A stretch of DNA of 64,000 nt. It comes from Thunnus maccoyii (Eukaryota; Chordata; Actinopteri; Scombriformes; Scombridae). The position numbers were made by a program, and so were the translations under genes. The stretch lies in the NCBI RefSeq assembly GCF_910596095.1, contig NC_056546.1, positions 17,694,425-17,758,424 of the forward strand, given 5' to 3'. A model generated the notes under the pieces. It ran no database searches. It saw only the letters and a list, made by a program, of their open reading frames with translations, and had not been told where the DNA came from. This document shows, piece by piece, positions 1 through 17,440 of this stretch (within the stretch, counting starts at the first letter, position 1; each line of letters begins with the position of its first letter).

Positions 1-1935
1 CATTAGCCTGCATACACACGCTATACCGGGATGTAAAACACCATTTCCTCAGGAAGGAAAAACCCCTTCATCCTCCCATATCCCCTGCCAAGCTCTGACA
101 GTCTATTGTATTCAATAGTGTATTAAGGATGGTTGATATCTGCCTCAACTCCTCTTCTCTCCTTTCCTCTCGTGAGATCTCAACTTCCTCAACCTCCTCA
201 GAAAATCTTTACAACCAGGCCAGATTACCGTGAAAGCTTTCCCTCAACTCCTGAGTTGGAACAAGGAAGAAATGGGGAGCATATTTCAAAAGTTTGGATG
301 TCATTAAAGGAATGTTATGAAACGCTTCTTCTGTTTACGATGAAATACTACACCATCTCAAGATATTATCATGGGGGAGATGATGCTACACAGCTATATG
401 TTTTGAAGGAAGAATACTGTGGGTTTTTGTTGAAGTCCCCTAAGAATCTTTTATTCATATTTTAAATCATTTTAGATCCACTTCCTTCTGTCACATTTGA
501 CTTGCTGAAGAAGGCATGTGTAGCAAAGCCAACGTGGGCCAACCGGGCCATATGGGAAGCTGCCATCAGTCTGGAGGGAACAGTGGGGTCTGGGTTTGCG
601 CTGCAACCCCTTGGTTACAGGGCAAATATTCCATCTTTTAAGAATTTGCACTCTAACCACAGAATAACTGCTCATGGGACAGACATGTCATTTCATACAG
701 AAAGAAATTGAAGAAAAAAACATCTGAACCCCTCAGTACCAAGGCCAAACTCTGAATTGCTTGCAGTTCTCTTCTCTGTTCACTATCGGTGTGTGAATCT
801 TATTGTGTGTGCACATGCGTGTGTGTGTGTTGATGTGAGCACTCCAGACGCATTGCCCTCTCACTTGAATTCCTTAACCTTCCCCCTGTAAGACAATGTG
901 TAAGGACAGTTTGGCGCTGTTACTGCTCAAGATAATGATCTGTTATAAAAACAACAGACCAGTCTGACAGGACGTCTTTGGTCATCCTCTCATTGGCTGA
1001 AGTGAATTCTTCACTCATCTGGACAGCTCATCTGATGGCATTTGTCAGAATCAAAAGTTGTTTCTGTTAATTAGGTTTGTCTGTGAGCTGAAAAATGCTT
1101 TAGTTCATCATAAAATGCTGTCAATTAAAGTGAAAAGACAATCACCACAAAAGCCATGGATGACCTCCACGGTATGTGCTGAATACACGCAACACATCAA
1201 AGTCATAGTCTCTTATTGCAGAGGATGTCAACTTCCTGACTCAGCTCTGCCTAAATCAAAACCTGAAGCAGAGAAGACAGCTCAACATTAGCTTTGGAAA
1301 AGAAAATTGGAATTGTTTGGGATAATTATTGATCTGACTTTTCTTATGTGAAGTTGACCTCAAATTTGCAATTTAGAAGTCAAAGAGAAACACTCAGTAG
1401 TGCATGCACATACTGTACAGTGTGCCGGTATGTGAGAATCGGGTTTGATGGATGTAGACTAGACATTTCCTTGTTTTCTTAAGCCAGCTCATTTGCATCC
1501 TGTGTGAACGGGAATCAAGACTTCTCTCACCTCTGAGCTAAGTCACGCTCTTCCAATAAAAATTAAACACGTGAGCACATTTTAGATGAACTGGTCGTTA
1601 AAACTTTACCATATTTACAGCTCCTCACCTTCTCTTCACTCTCTACACTTGCAGTCAGAGGAACACCCTGTGGATAAGCATTGTTTAAATTTATTGATCT
1701 TGATATGCGTTTTGTGTCAAACCTTGTATTTGTAATGGGTTGGAAATGCTACCTGTTAAGTTTTTTATGTAAACAGACACCCCCTAATTTTTTTTTTATT
1801 ATTTGAACTAATCTAACTCTGTTTATACAGTTTTGACATCAGGTCAGTACTCAAAGATGTCAGTAGACAGCACTCTAATGCCACTGTGGATACCTGAGGG
1901 AGATCACTCATACCTGCTCTGCTCATGCGCAGCTC
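1..1935. other. No gene recognised; AT-rich intergenic DNA
   Basis: Only short open frames without family resemblance occur here, the longest about 110 codons. A degenerate GT-rich stretch lies near 806-834. I see no splice-bounded coding exon, RNA gene or clear transposon. Confidence 0.5.
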
Positions 1936-2896
1936 AATATTAAATAAGCATTGGCTAAAGCAAGACGCTAACTTTGGCTCTCTCCCTTATTAATCCACAG
2001 GTATGTTAAAACTTGCTTTTCTATGATTAGTTCTGTTTACTAGCTAATGTAAATGCATTGCAAAGCGTTCTGTGAAGTTGTGACATGGTTTAGAGATGTG
2101 TTTGGAACGTATTTTTGCTGCTGTGTGTTTTCGTGGGCGCCGCCATTGAGAATATTTACCTCCGTGAATTTTGGTTTTCTACTGTTTTGTCAGTGAAAGT
2201 TACAGACCTTTGCATGTGGTAACATATAAAAATGTGTTTAAAAGATTGTTTCAGAGTATAAGCCAGTCAGTCACGAGTTAATGATAAATAGAGATGCTAT
2301 ATTCAAACAGTTTCACTTCCGGTCGCTCGTTCACAGCGCAGAGTCGCGCCATTTTGTTCAGAGGTTAAGTGCAAGTGAGTGTTATGCTAATGTTGCAGAA
2401 AGGTTCTGTGTAGGTCATATCAGTGTAGGATGAGTGTAACTGTGGTGTATGTGTTAAAATAGGAGTGATTGTAGTAATGTCAGTAAAGTAAATGTGTGTT
2501 TTGGGTAATATAACTTTTGTACTGTTATATTCTATTTTATACATATATTTTATATATATATATCTTAAATTATATTTTATACATATATTACATTATATTT
2601 TAGTTAAGCCTATTCTTATTTATTTAGAAATGTAAGTCATATTTTAAATTTGTGTGAAGTTATTTTTCTTTAGACAGACTGTTTTATATTGTTTATTGTG
2701 AATTTGGTTTCAACATTTATTTTATTTCTGTAACATGTTTTGGTGTGAATGTGAAATATGAACTTTGAAGCAGCAGGTTTTAGGAAACTGACGTAACTGA
2801 GAAATATGTACAGTTTTATACTGTTGTGTTAAATATTAAATGAGCATCGGCTAGAGCAAGACGCTAACTTTGGCTCTCTCCCTTATTAATCCACAG
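1936..2896. repeat. 65-bp direct repeat pair 896 bp apart
   Basis: Positions 1936-2000 and 2832-2896 match over 65 bases with three differences. Both end in CCTTATTAATCCACAG. The DNA between them is very AT-rich, with TATATA runs near 2540-2590. The pair may mark the ends or an internal duplication of an LTR-like or other mobile element. I found no TG...CA termini or target-site duplication, so the class is unassigned. Confidence 0.55.
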
Positions 2897-3252
2897 ACTA
2901 TGTTTTTATCAGCTACACAGTGCACCCTTGCCTGTGTAACCTTTTGCTGCTGGTCCAGATTTCCCCTAGGTCTGGCACCAGTAACATATTCACTGATATT
3001 TACATATTGAACAAGGGTCACACTTCCTCTTTTTGATGTGATGTTATCTGAGTCTATTTTTATCGTGAGTTCTTCCTAAAAACATTTTATCAATTGTTCG
3101 TTCCCAAGATTAAATGATCTAGTGCTTATTTTCTAATATTTCTACATGTCAGACAACAAACACCTGTCTCCATCTTGTTGACTGACTGTGTAGACATCAG
3201 GGACAATGATTGAAATAAGTCCATGACTATATCGTTCCATCCCTGATAAAGC

Positions 3253-3665
3253 CTTAGCTAGGGTCATCAGGTGATCACCCTCCGTCCTTGGTGTTTCGTT
3301 GATAGGCCTACGCAGCAACAGAACTTCAAGAGGATCAGTCAAGTTCAGGTTTCTTCTGTAAATGATTCTGTCCTGTTTGTGCAGACTGTAAATTATAACC
3401 AGCAGCAACAGAAATTCAGGAGGATCAGTTGAGTCCAGGTTTCCTCTGTCAATGATTCAGTCCTGTTTATGCGGACTGTAAATCATAACCAGCAGCAACA
3501 GAAATTCAGGAGGATCAGTCGAGTCCAGGTTTCTTCTGACAATGATTCAGTCCTGTTTATGTGGACTGTAAATCATAACCAGCAGTGGGGGGTAGGGGTA
3601 GAAGCTTCATTGGGGTTATCAGGTCGGCACCTTCCTTCCTTGGTGTTTCGCTGATAGGCCCACGA
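3253..3665. repeat. 90-bp tandem repeat array with flanking direct repeats
   Basis: The landmark AATGATTC recurs at 3361, 3451 and 3541, an exact 90-bp period. About three copies cover 3313-3585, and each carries CAGCAGCAACAGAA(A/C)TTCA. The array is bracketed by direct repeats of about 50 bp at 3253-3310 and 3613-3665, both containing CCTTGGTGTTTCG. A short (CAGAAC)n run follows near 3712-3727. Open frames across it are by-products of the repeat. Confidence 0.75.
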
Positions 3666-3899
3666 CACCTCCAGAGGGTGCAATGGTGACACCTCATTTC
3701 TTTTCAGCCAGAACCAGAACCAGAACCTGCTTCACTCGGCAGCAAAGCAGCAACACTACCTCAAAACTGAGGGGGGGTCTGAACGATGTGAAATACATAT
3801 CACCACCTTGTAATGATGTATAAAATCTGTGTTCACTATAAGATATATGATAGACAGACATTTCTTGTCCTCCTTGTCTTCACAAAACCTTCTCATGTT

Positions 3900-6800
3900 A
3901 AGTCAAGTCAATTTTATTAGTATAGCCCAACATCACAAATTTGCCTCAGGGGGCTTTACAGTCTGTACATAAATACAACATCCTCTGTCCTTAGACCCTC
4001 AATCTGAATAAGGAAAAACTCCCTAAAAGACCCTTTAATGGGAGGAAAAAAGGAAGAAACCAAGTGAAGAGCAACAGAGGAGGGATCACTCTTCCAAGAC
4101 GGACAGACATGCAATAGATGTTGTGTGTACAGAATAGAACACAAATTACAGAAATACAGCATTGAACAGGATAACTAAATCATAATGGATGTATATGAAG
4201 AGTGTGATAAAGAGCTCACCAAGCAGCTTGCAGGTGCCACCAGAACAGTATAGGACCTGAGCCACATGACCTCTATCAGCATGGAGACCTGGCAGGAGGA
4301 CAGACTACACATGCACACAGAAGTGACTCACATCACACCAGTCATGGGAGACATGAAAAGACATTATTCACACAGGAGAGAGAGAAGAATAAAGACATCA
4401 TTCAGAGAGAGAGATATGAGGTGAGGCTAAACTCCTGCAGGATGGAGAACCAGATCCAAAACCCCAGGAAATGGTGATGATAGCCAGGGAAGCAGAGCAA
4501 TTAAAGGATGGGTACTGGTCCAGTAAGAGATGCCTGAGAGACAAGAGAGGACTGGAGGAGAAAACAGGGAGAGAGGGGGAGAGAAGAGAGAGGGGCACAC
4601 AGCTCAGATGCTCATATGCTTGTGGAAAAAACACACAGAGGGTTAGAGAGATGCAATGGTTATCAGATCAGTTGCAATAATCAATAATCTCATCAGCAGG
4701 ACAGCACTTATAGGAAGGATAGGAAGCCAGTGAAGGGAGGCTAGAATTGGTGCAATATGGTAAAATGTTCTTGTTTTTGTTGAGATTCTGGCTGCAGCAT
4801 TTTGAACCATCTAAAGACTTTTAGTACTAGCATATGGCAGACCAGAAAACAGGACATCACAGTAATCAAGTTTGGATTAAACAAATGCATGTATTTGAGT
4901 CTCTGCGTCAGCCATGGACTGGGAAGACCAAATTTTAGCTATGTTACGTAAGTGGAAAAAGGCAGTCTTGGTGATTATTTTTAATGTGCTTTTAAGAGGA
5001 GAGGCTGGGATCAAATGTAACACCAAGATTCTTGGCTGCCACACTTTGTGAAATCACACAGTTGTCAAGCATTACTGTTACTTGATCAAACTGGTGTCTG
5101 TGTCTAGCAGGGCCAACGACCAGCATATCAGTTTTATCTAAATTTAGAAGCAGGAAATTTAGTGACATCCATTTTTTCACAGCAGCCAAGAAGGCCTCTA
5201 ATTTAGTAATTTTAGTATGAACATCACCCCTTAAAGGCACATACAGCTGAGTATCATCCAGTATCATCATGGAAATTTATTCCATTACTACGTATAATTT
5301 GGCCAAGAGGCAAAATATAAGGAGAGAAAAGCAGAGGGCCAAGAACCGAGCCCTGAGGTACTCCATATTTAAAATAAGAGAAATTAGATGTAATATTATT
5401 ACAGCAGATACACTGTGTTCTTTCAGAGTAGGTCTTAAGCCAAGAGAGGGCTAGGCCAGAGACACCATAATTACAATTTAGTCTGTCTAGTACTATATAG
5501 TGATCAAAGGCACTGAGATCCAGAAATAGAAGCACAGAGGTGGAATCTGAATCCATAGCAAGTAAAAGATCATTTCCCACTCTGGTTAGAGTAGTTTCAG
5601 TGGAGTGACAGGCCCTGAAAGCCAATTGAAAAGGTTCATATCGACAATTTTCTTTTATATGAGTCGAAAGTTGTTGAGACACAACTCTCTCTAGTAATTT
5701 AGGAAAGAATGGAAGATTAGATACTGTTTGGTAGTTATTGAGAGACCCTGGATTGAGGTGCGGTTTCTTAAGTACAGGTTTAACCGCAGCTGTCTTAAAA
5801 CTTCTGGGGACAATGTCAGCAGTAAATGATAAATTAACAATATCTAGCATTGTAGGTCCCAGAAAAGGCCAGAGGTCTTCAAAAAGTTTTGCTGGTAAGG
5901 GGTCAAGGTGGCAAGTAGTTGGTTTAGAAGCTGACATGAGTTTAGTCAAAGTTTCAAGAGAGATAGTTGAATGAGAGGCAGGGCTTTCAGCTAACAGGCT
6001 CCTCTTCCATGAAACCATCTTTCAGTTTAGATAGATAGGCTTAAAACTTTCGTTTTCGATAAAGCTTACAGTTAGGACCGGCCGAGGCTTGCCTTGGACC
6101 AGCACATTTTTATGCTGCTATAGGCCTAAATGTTGGGGGACTTCCCATGATACACTGAGCTCCTCTCTCTTTCTCCTCCTCTCCATCTGTACGCATTCAT
6201 GTACCATTAATGCATGTAACAAACTTGGCATCTTCCCTGGAGTTTTTGTGCTTTCTTGTCTAACAGGTGGATCATGGTTGCAGGCCGCCTGGTCATGGAT
6301 CACAGGCTTCCACGGAACTTGGCTGCAGACTCCATGGTGCCATGATCCTGCTTGATGCCCATGCCTGCTATTATTATTATTAGTCACATTTCAAAGAATT
6401 TTGATTTGCCACTGTTGCCAAGCGCTTGCTTATGAGGGAATGTTTGGTGTCTGTAAATTAAAGAGTACAGTCTAGACCTGCTCTATGTGAAAAGTGCCCT
6501 GAGATAACTTCTATCATGATTTGGCACTATATAAATAAAATAGACTTGACCTGATAGTCTCAAAAATTGTAATGGGAGAGACTATCTGTGTCTCTTTGAA
6601 TATGATTTGGTAAGTAAGGATCTGCAGGAATAGCTGGAGTTGAAGAACTAATTTTATTTCTAATCTCATCAACCTTATTGCAGAAAAAGTCTTGGAAGTC
6701 ATGAGCTGTGATAGGTGAGCAGCTAATAGACAGATGCTTTTTAGTATTTTCAACAGAGCCTGTCTCTGTAGTGAAAGGAGCCAAGTTTTCATTCAACTTC

Positions 6801-7231
6801 TCGCCAAATGCAGCTATAGTAGATGGACCGTGAAGAATGGTTAATACATCTGTGCCGACAGACCAATGATGCTTCAAATTTAATGAGAAAATGATCTGTC
6901 TCAGCGGATGTGGCTGGGAAGACAGTTAGGTTAGAAACAACTCTTTTTTTTAATCTATCCCTTTAGATAAAAGCAAATCAAGGGTGTTACTGTTGCACTG
7001 AGTCGACTTATGAACAAAGTGAGCGGACCCAAAAGTATCAACAAGTGCCAGAAAGGCTTTACTTATAGGTTCTCTGTGATTCATGTCTGTTTCACAACCG
7101 CACATTTTTATGCTCTTCCCATGTCTGAGCTTCATCTCTCTGAGTGAGGTTCCTGACCTCTTGGTATTGTAATATATGGGATCAGAGAGAACAGAGAAAC
7201 AAGAGACATTTTTCCTGGTCAGCGTCAGCAT
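3900..7231 (-). mobile_element. Decayed L2-type LINE retrotransposon, minus strand
   Basis: Read on the minus strand, three blocks come in the order expected of an L2 LINE. The first (7231-6950) is the end of an apurinic endonuclease domain with a TLDLLLSKGID motif. The second (6877-6560, then 6018-5254) is the linker and reverse transcriptase, with DPLPAKL, SNLPFFPKLLERVV, LLFLDLSAFDH and GVPQGSVLGPLLFS. The third (5270 to about 4690) is the RT C-terminal part, with AFFHLRNIAKIW and KLDYCDVLFSGLPYAS. Frames are broken several times. The catalytic YADD segment near 5262-5280 is replaced by a duplicated GATGATACT, so the element is dead. The 3' tail lies at about 3900, where the plus strand reads AAGTCAAGTCAATTTTATTA. 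A plus-strand element (6020-6551) interrupts the linker. The 5' end is unclear. Confidence 0.85.
6020..6551 (+). mobile_element. SINE/LINE 3'-end insertion inside the L2 copy
   Basis: The L2 coding sequence stops at 6018 and resumes at about 6560. The DNA between runs in the opposite orientation. It ends with CCCTGAGATAACTT, TTTGGCACTATATAAATAAA and ACTTGACCTG, a tail common in fish LINE/SINE 3' ends. The start resembles the 3' untranslated region of such elements (TAGATAGGCTTAAAACTTTC). A related tail lies at 46945-47030 in reverse orientation. No clear target-site duplication was found. Confidence 0.6.
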
Positions 7232-8690
7232 GTAAATATGACAGTGACTTCATAAATCAACTGTATTATAACCATGGAGGGCTGCAATGTGCTAACACCT
7301 CTAAACCACCACTAGGTGGCTCCCTGCATTTGTAAATCTGATAATTAGGCTCTACTACAGCAGGGTAACATTATACAGTAACAACATGTAACATTCATAT
7401 TGTATGAGGTAAGGTTTATATCTTCATGTTTTAAGAAATATTAATGTCTTCTGTTGAAATTAGTTCAGTCTTTCAGGGAGCTTTCCGAGTCCTCCACTGA
7501 CCTTTAGATAAAACATCCCGTAGGAGGTGATTATGGAGAGATTCTGTGCAAAGCAACAAAACAGAGTAATAAAGCTGCTGGTGTAATTAAGATTAGAGCT
7601 GTTTTCACTGGTTCTGACAGGCACCAGACACCCACACCAATGGGAGAGGCTGAATGGTGGGGTGAGGGGGGGTTGTGAAGCCGTGATGATGAAAAGACTG
7701 AGGAGGTCTAATTCAGGGATGCAGGGTGAGACGACGTGTGAGCAGGCAAGTTTGAGAAGAGGGTAAGAGGTCAAAGGTTAGGCTGGGTGAAGCTGTGCGT
7801 TGAAAGGATTCGTGTCTGTGTAGCTGCACAGACCAAATGAAAACATGAAACTGTATTTGCACTGTAACATTAGATTTACAGACTCAGTAGATGGCAATCA
7901 GTCACAATTACCTACACTACTCCACCCTCTGGCATATACTGACAACTGCAATAAAACTCACAATATACAGTAAATGTCAACAATGATCTTCTTACAATGT
8001 ACAAGGACTTGTTATCATAAATTATGCTTTTAAAGGGCTGTTTTTTCTGCCATCATGAGAGCCAGCCATGTCAAATAAACACAAACAAAGAGCCTGCTAT
8101 GGCCATGGCAGCAAGGCTCAGTTTATATGCACAGCACACATTCCTACCTCATGTATGTCTGTTCATGTGCAACTATACACTGCAGTATACATGGGATTTA
8201 ATCAAGATTTCTTCAAATGTATTTTTCTTTCTTATCAGTTAAATCACATGAGGTAGAAGTGGGCGGTCAAACGATTGTCCTGGCATGTACTCTGAGTCTT
8301 TTACAGCATTTAAGTGTAAAGGCAGCTGTGGCTCATTAAATGGTTTGTGGTTTGTGGCTTCTCCTGTCCACATGTCAGAGTGACCAGCATCTTGATGATT
8401 AGGTTATCAAAAGCAATTGCCTGGTAACTCTGCTGCCATTGGCGTGTGAGCCAATAAGAGACATGTTATAAAGTACTTAAAAAAGCACTGCATATGCAGT
8501 CCATTACACAATCAAAAAAACTAATAAGCTTATTATTATTGCTGATGAATGAGAGAGCTAGATAAAACAACAAAACAAGTTGTGCAAGAGGGGGATAGAT
8601 TTTCTAAGCTGGAAATACAAAAGATGTTCTTAAAAATAACTATTACTGATATATTAGGCATGAATTCATTGTTTTATAAATAAAACCAGT
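7232..8690. other. Intergenic DNA, no gene recognised
   Basis: No exon or known element stands out. One CTCF-like core, CCACTAGGTGGC, is at 7309-7320. Short open frames (7460-7774 minus, 8024-8256 plus) have no family resemblance. Confidence 0.45.
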
Positions 8691-9210
8691 GGTTACAACT
8701 TATAAAGTAAGTACCTCTTAATAAGAGTAAGAGTCTATAGCCACACTAGCAAAACTAACTGAACACAAAGCAAAGCTAAGGCTAATGGGATTGTCTTATG
8801 TTGGTATTTCGTCAAAACTAACGTTGGACAAATTAATTTTGACCCAATGATGATACTACATAAAAGGCTGAGGGATCACCAAAGTTATTACAATTCATCC
8901 TAAATTGTCAATTGTTGTCAAGAGGTTTTATCAAAACAACAAAAAATGTCAACTTTATGCTGGCATTGGAGGAAAGATCAGGGGACCATCAAAGTCAGTA
9001 CAAATGTTGGTGCTAATCCATTAAGTGCATTTTGAGATATTTCACTGGATAAGTGCAAAATTTGACCTGGTGGTGGCGTTGGAGGAAAATTCATGGAATT
9101 ATGAAAGTCAGTAGGCTCACTTATCTAGGGACAAGAAATGTCTATAATGAATTTCATGCCAATCTATTCGATAGTTGTTGGACAGTCTGGACTAAGGTGG
9201 CATACAGACA
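8690..9210. repeat. Old dispersed fish repeat
   Basis: Phrases typical of an abundant unnamed teleost repeat occur, such as TTTGACCTGGTGGTGGCGTT, AATTTCATGCCAATCTATTC and GATAGTTGTTGGACAGTCTGG. An inner segment repeats the theme: a GAGGGATCACCAAAGT-like phrase near 8870 and again near 8985. The assignment rests on remembered sequence style. Confidence 0.45.
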
Positions 9211-10024
9211 TTGCCATCCCTAGAAAAGGAGCACAAATTATATTGTTACATTTGTCGCTGCACTTCTAGTATCAGTAGTCTTTGCTGCAGAACAGCTCAA
9301 ACACACTCACGTACACTCTATACCATAAACGCCACAAATATACTGGATGCTAAGCTGGAAACAAGCGGAACTGGTACAAAAACACAAAGTGTCTTTGTTA
9401 GAGACTTTAAGGAGATTTACGTAGCTTACTTTGGCCCCTAACAGGAGTCAGGGTGTGTGTGTATGTGTGTGTGTGGGAGCTCTGTGACTCTTACCGCTCG
9501 TTCCAAAAAGGCCTCTGCTGTGCCTGAACAAGCTTACACCTCAGCCAAACCTGCGTCAACCGATTATGCAGGCTTGTAGTTTTGCCTGTTTAAGTGTGTC
9601 AAAGGGTCTCTGCTGGTTCTTGTGGCATTATTACACTAGTCACAACATACAGAGAGTCAAGGTTGCATCAAAGCAAACTGCACACTAAGTGGAACTTGTT
9701 TATAATATTTCCAAGCAGTAAAACATTGGTGTTTGCTCCCTGACGCAGGCTGCAGCCTATTATGCCAAAGCTTCCTCTCCTGAAACAGTGTTCCAACCAA
9801 CAGATGCCAAAGTACAAGCTCCATGTATGACTGTGGCCTTGACAAAATAAAAAATGTTTCTGATTTATTTGATTACACTGAAGCACCTGAATCCTCCCAA
9901 GACTGTGAAATCACACCAAGGAGGAAAACAAGACGAAATTGTACAGACGGGGCAAGAAATTCTTTGAAAGGACACTGGTCTCTGCAGTTCAAGGGGGCAT
10001 GCAAATGACTGTTAATTCTGAATA

Positions 10025-10224
10025 TGTGTGTACATGTGTACGTGTGTGTGTGTTTGTGTGTATGTGTGTGTGTGTGTGTGTGTTAGTTTTATATTAATTC
10101 TTCACAGATAATTTTTAACCAGATCTAATGACATTAGTGATACAGTGCACAAATGACCCTGAGTTGAACAGTTTCACCTTGACACACAGGGTGGAATGCA
10201 AAACCAGCTGAAGGTGGTATTATT

Positions 10225-10306
<82 letters not shown>
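10025..10306. repeat. (GT)n microsatellites
   Basis: Positions 10025-10083 are an interrupted GT/TGTA repeat. Positions 10227-10306 are an uninterrupted (TG)40 run of 80 bp. Both lie upstream of tmem72. The sequence between them is unique. Confidence 0.95.
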
Positions 10307-10307
<1 letters not shown>

Positions 10308-10583
10308 ACGTTTGTGTGTGTATGTGTGAGGCTGATTAGCAACAGAGGCATTGAGTCACAAACCTTTCTGAGGTGAACACAAACAGTCTAAGAGCTTCCA
10401 ACATCATGGCACTCATGGATTACTGGACTTTGGCTTTTCTTTACCCACATCTATTCACCAAGTTAACAGTCAACTATGTGTCTAGAATGCTACTTTAGTT
10501 ACTGCTTCATCACCAACTATCTCAGAGAGCATTAGAGAAGTGAGAAGGTTACATTTTCCCCCCCCAAAAAAGTATTTACGGTC

Positions 10584-14985
<4,402 letters not shown>

Positions 14986-16243
14986 CTGTCTCCCTGCACT
15001 CAGACTGAGCTCCTTACTGATAACACACAATGAAAGCTTGAGTAATGTGTTCATACTGACTGAGTGCTTTTATAAAATATCCGGTCTGGTATTGAGTGTA
15101 TGTGATTACAGAACCAAAATATGAAGATTATTAGATTTTTTTTATTACTAAGGTGTTTATTTTTTACTTCAAAAAGATCAATCTATTTGCGCAAAATGAA
15201 CATTTTATGTGCTAAATCAATTTTGTTTGCTTCAAATGTATACATTCAAACAAATTAAACCATTTGTACCTACACACACGTGAACATGGGTGGCTTTTAG
15301 CCTGATAGTCTGTTTTTGCAAAGCCAGCATTGATTGAAAAGAAGACATTAATGCAGAGCAATCCAATCCAGTTAGCGCAGCATACATTATTCATAAGGCA
15401 ATAAATTAGATCAACTGTTTCGTTCATTCAACATCAGAGGAAATAGGTGCAAATGTGAATGAGAAAAGCAGCTGCCGGAGCTTGTGCAGATGCGTGTGTT
15501 AGTCACGTTCAAGTCTCCTCATTGTGTGTTTGTCATGTAAGGCGCGGTGACCATGGTGACGGAGCTTTGGGAGGAGTGCTCATGTTATTATGGTGATGAG
15601 AGGGAACATCAGATTACCCACCACAGCGCCACCATAGGCCCGCATTTCAGCAAAACATATCTAATGTGCCAAATTACAGATATTATTCATGCATTAATAG
15701 AATGTCATACACTGTGCATTGATGATATTAACAGGCTGAGTGAATCAGACCCTCTACGCTCTATCAATCACCTTGAAAATGGCATATTTGTGATACAAAA
15801 AATGCCCATTTACAGTATCAAAAGCCTGTATTAATGTTACATTTCATTGGTTTTTCTTTTGTTTTTACCATGCTACAGAGGATACAACTCCCCATACAGA
15901 CATTCTTCTTTTGTTCAGGCCATAAATCAATACTGTTTTGTTCTGTCAAACACACACAGATACTGGATATACACTCTGTACACACATTGTATTCCCCAGT
16001 CCTTTGTTCACTGAACTGTAGGTATATAACTGTATGTAGCCCTAAGAGGCAATCTCTCCACAGCATCAAAGCTATGGAGAGAATCAATAAAAGCAGGGAA
16101 CCTCATTCATCAGAAAGCTCCTCACTGGGATCTGGGATCAGACAGCAGACAACACGCATGCACAAACAGCCTGCAGGTTAAACAGCTGGGTTATTCTTCC
16201 CCAGCAGCTATATGGTGTCACACACTCTTTCAACCTTTTAAAC

Positions 16244-16279
<36 letters not shown>

Positions 16280-17240
16280 ACAATGTGGCAAAGCCATAAC
16301 ATGTGAATCAAGTCAGGAGGGATGAGACGGTCTGGTGTTTTATGGAGAGAACAGGGAGTCTTTGTCCAGAGTTTGCTGAGGCCGCTCATCGGCCTATATT
16401 CAGGGCTGTATTGTCTTCCTCACAATGATATCTGGTCAATTAGCAGCTGAGCGAACCAGTCATAAACAGTAGAAGGGAAATGAACGTCAGTATTTCCAGT
16501 CCGCTTCCTTAAATGTTCCACCAACTTGAGGATGTTCTTTGTCATGCCCGTATCCTTTAGAGTGAGCTGTTCTCTTAGAGGGAAGTTATTCAGCTGCTGG
16601 AACAACTAACTTCCTCTGTATATGTTAAATCATAAGTCCCCTTCAGACACACAGAGAGAGAGAGAGAGGGAGAGGGAGAGAGAGAGAGAGAGCAAGAGAC
16701 TTCCTACAGTTTGTGTTTCCACCCTGCAATAGTTTCCTAGATGGCAGAACCAGGTTCAAAAACAGGATGGGGGAAATAAATCTTAACAGGTCACAGTGAC
16801 GTCTTCTTTTATTGCTCAGTTTGAAAAAAAAAAAACAGGATAGATGTTTGGGTTGCGGCTGTGTTAAGGTGATCTGACTTTGTTATCACTGCAAATAAAA
16901 AGGTAGAAAAAGAAAAGTGTAAAACTTTTTATTTGTTCTGTCATACGTATAACACCTTACATACAAGATTTCTATCCTTCAAATATTTGTCAATAATGAA
17001 CCAAACAGATTTACTTTTGTATCCATTTGCTAGAAATGTTTCAAAACACAAAATTAGCCCAAATTCTACATTATATCTATAATATATTTTAGCATAAAAA
17101 TGATCAATGAACATCTTCCAAATAAATTGATCTAATTGGTCTTCTGACTGATTTTTGCGCGATAAAAACCAGAATTGAAGCCTCTGTTATGACTGATGAG
17201 AGGCAAAACACCCAGAGGCACCTTGATCAAGAATTACCAC
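14986..17240. other. Intergenic DNA between tmem72 and the rassf4 5' exon
   Basis: This is the likely 3' untranslated region of tmem72 up to about 15420, then unique AT-rich DNA. It has a T30 run at 16248-16277 and a (GA)n stretch at 16651-16692. I see no additional gene. Confidence 0.5.
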
Positions 17241-17364
17241 CCTGACTGTTCGCCCCGCCCACGCTCAACGCTGATTGGCTAACGCTTATCAGCGCGGCCT
17301 TCTGTTGGATCACTCCGCTGTCAGTTTTATCTCACAGCTCTGAATACCGCACGGCCAGGGAGGC
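17240..17364 (+). promoter_or_regulatory. Probable CpG-rich promoter of rassf4
   Basis: The segment is locally GC-rich in an AT-rich region. It has a GC box (CCCCGCCCAC, about 17253-17262) and an inverted CCAAT box (ATTGG, 17274-17278). It lies just upstream of a splice-donor-bounded exon at 17365-17440. No TATA box is evident, as expected for a broadly expressed gene. Confidence 0.5.
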
Positions 17365-17440
17365 ATGAAGACTGATAACGGAAAGCGGGATACATCGCCG
17401 GTGGATATACGGAAGAAAACGGGGGACGTGATCTGCTATG
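17365..17440 (+). other. rassf4: Probable 5' exon of rassf4 (uORF or alternative N-terminus)
   Basis: An ATG at 17365 opens 25 codons plus one base, ending at a good donor (ATG|GTAAGA). The peptide starts MKTDNGKRDTSPVDIRKK and has no known match. Spliced to the first acceptor before the rassf4 start (CCACAG at 25012-25017), it would stop within four codons, as a uORF just upstream of the main ATG. Spliced to the alternative acceptor CTCTAG (25022-25027), it would run in frame into the main protein. It could also belong to another transcript. Confidence 0.45.

Noticed and set aside
3313..3585. CRISPR-like array
   Set aside because: The 90-bp units are contiguous without unique spacers, and the genome is a vertebrate.
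17365..17440. Using this exon's ATG as the main rassf4 start
   Set aside because: With the stronger acceptor it hits a stop before the rassf4 frame, and the ATG at 25034 matches the family N-terminus.
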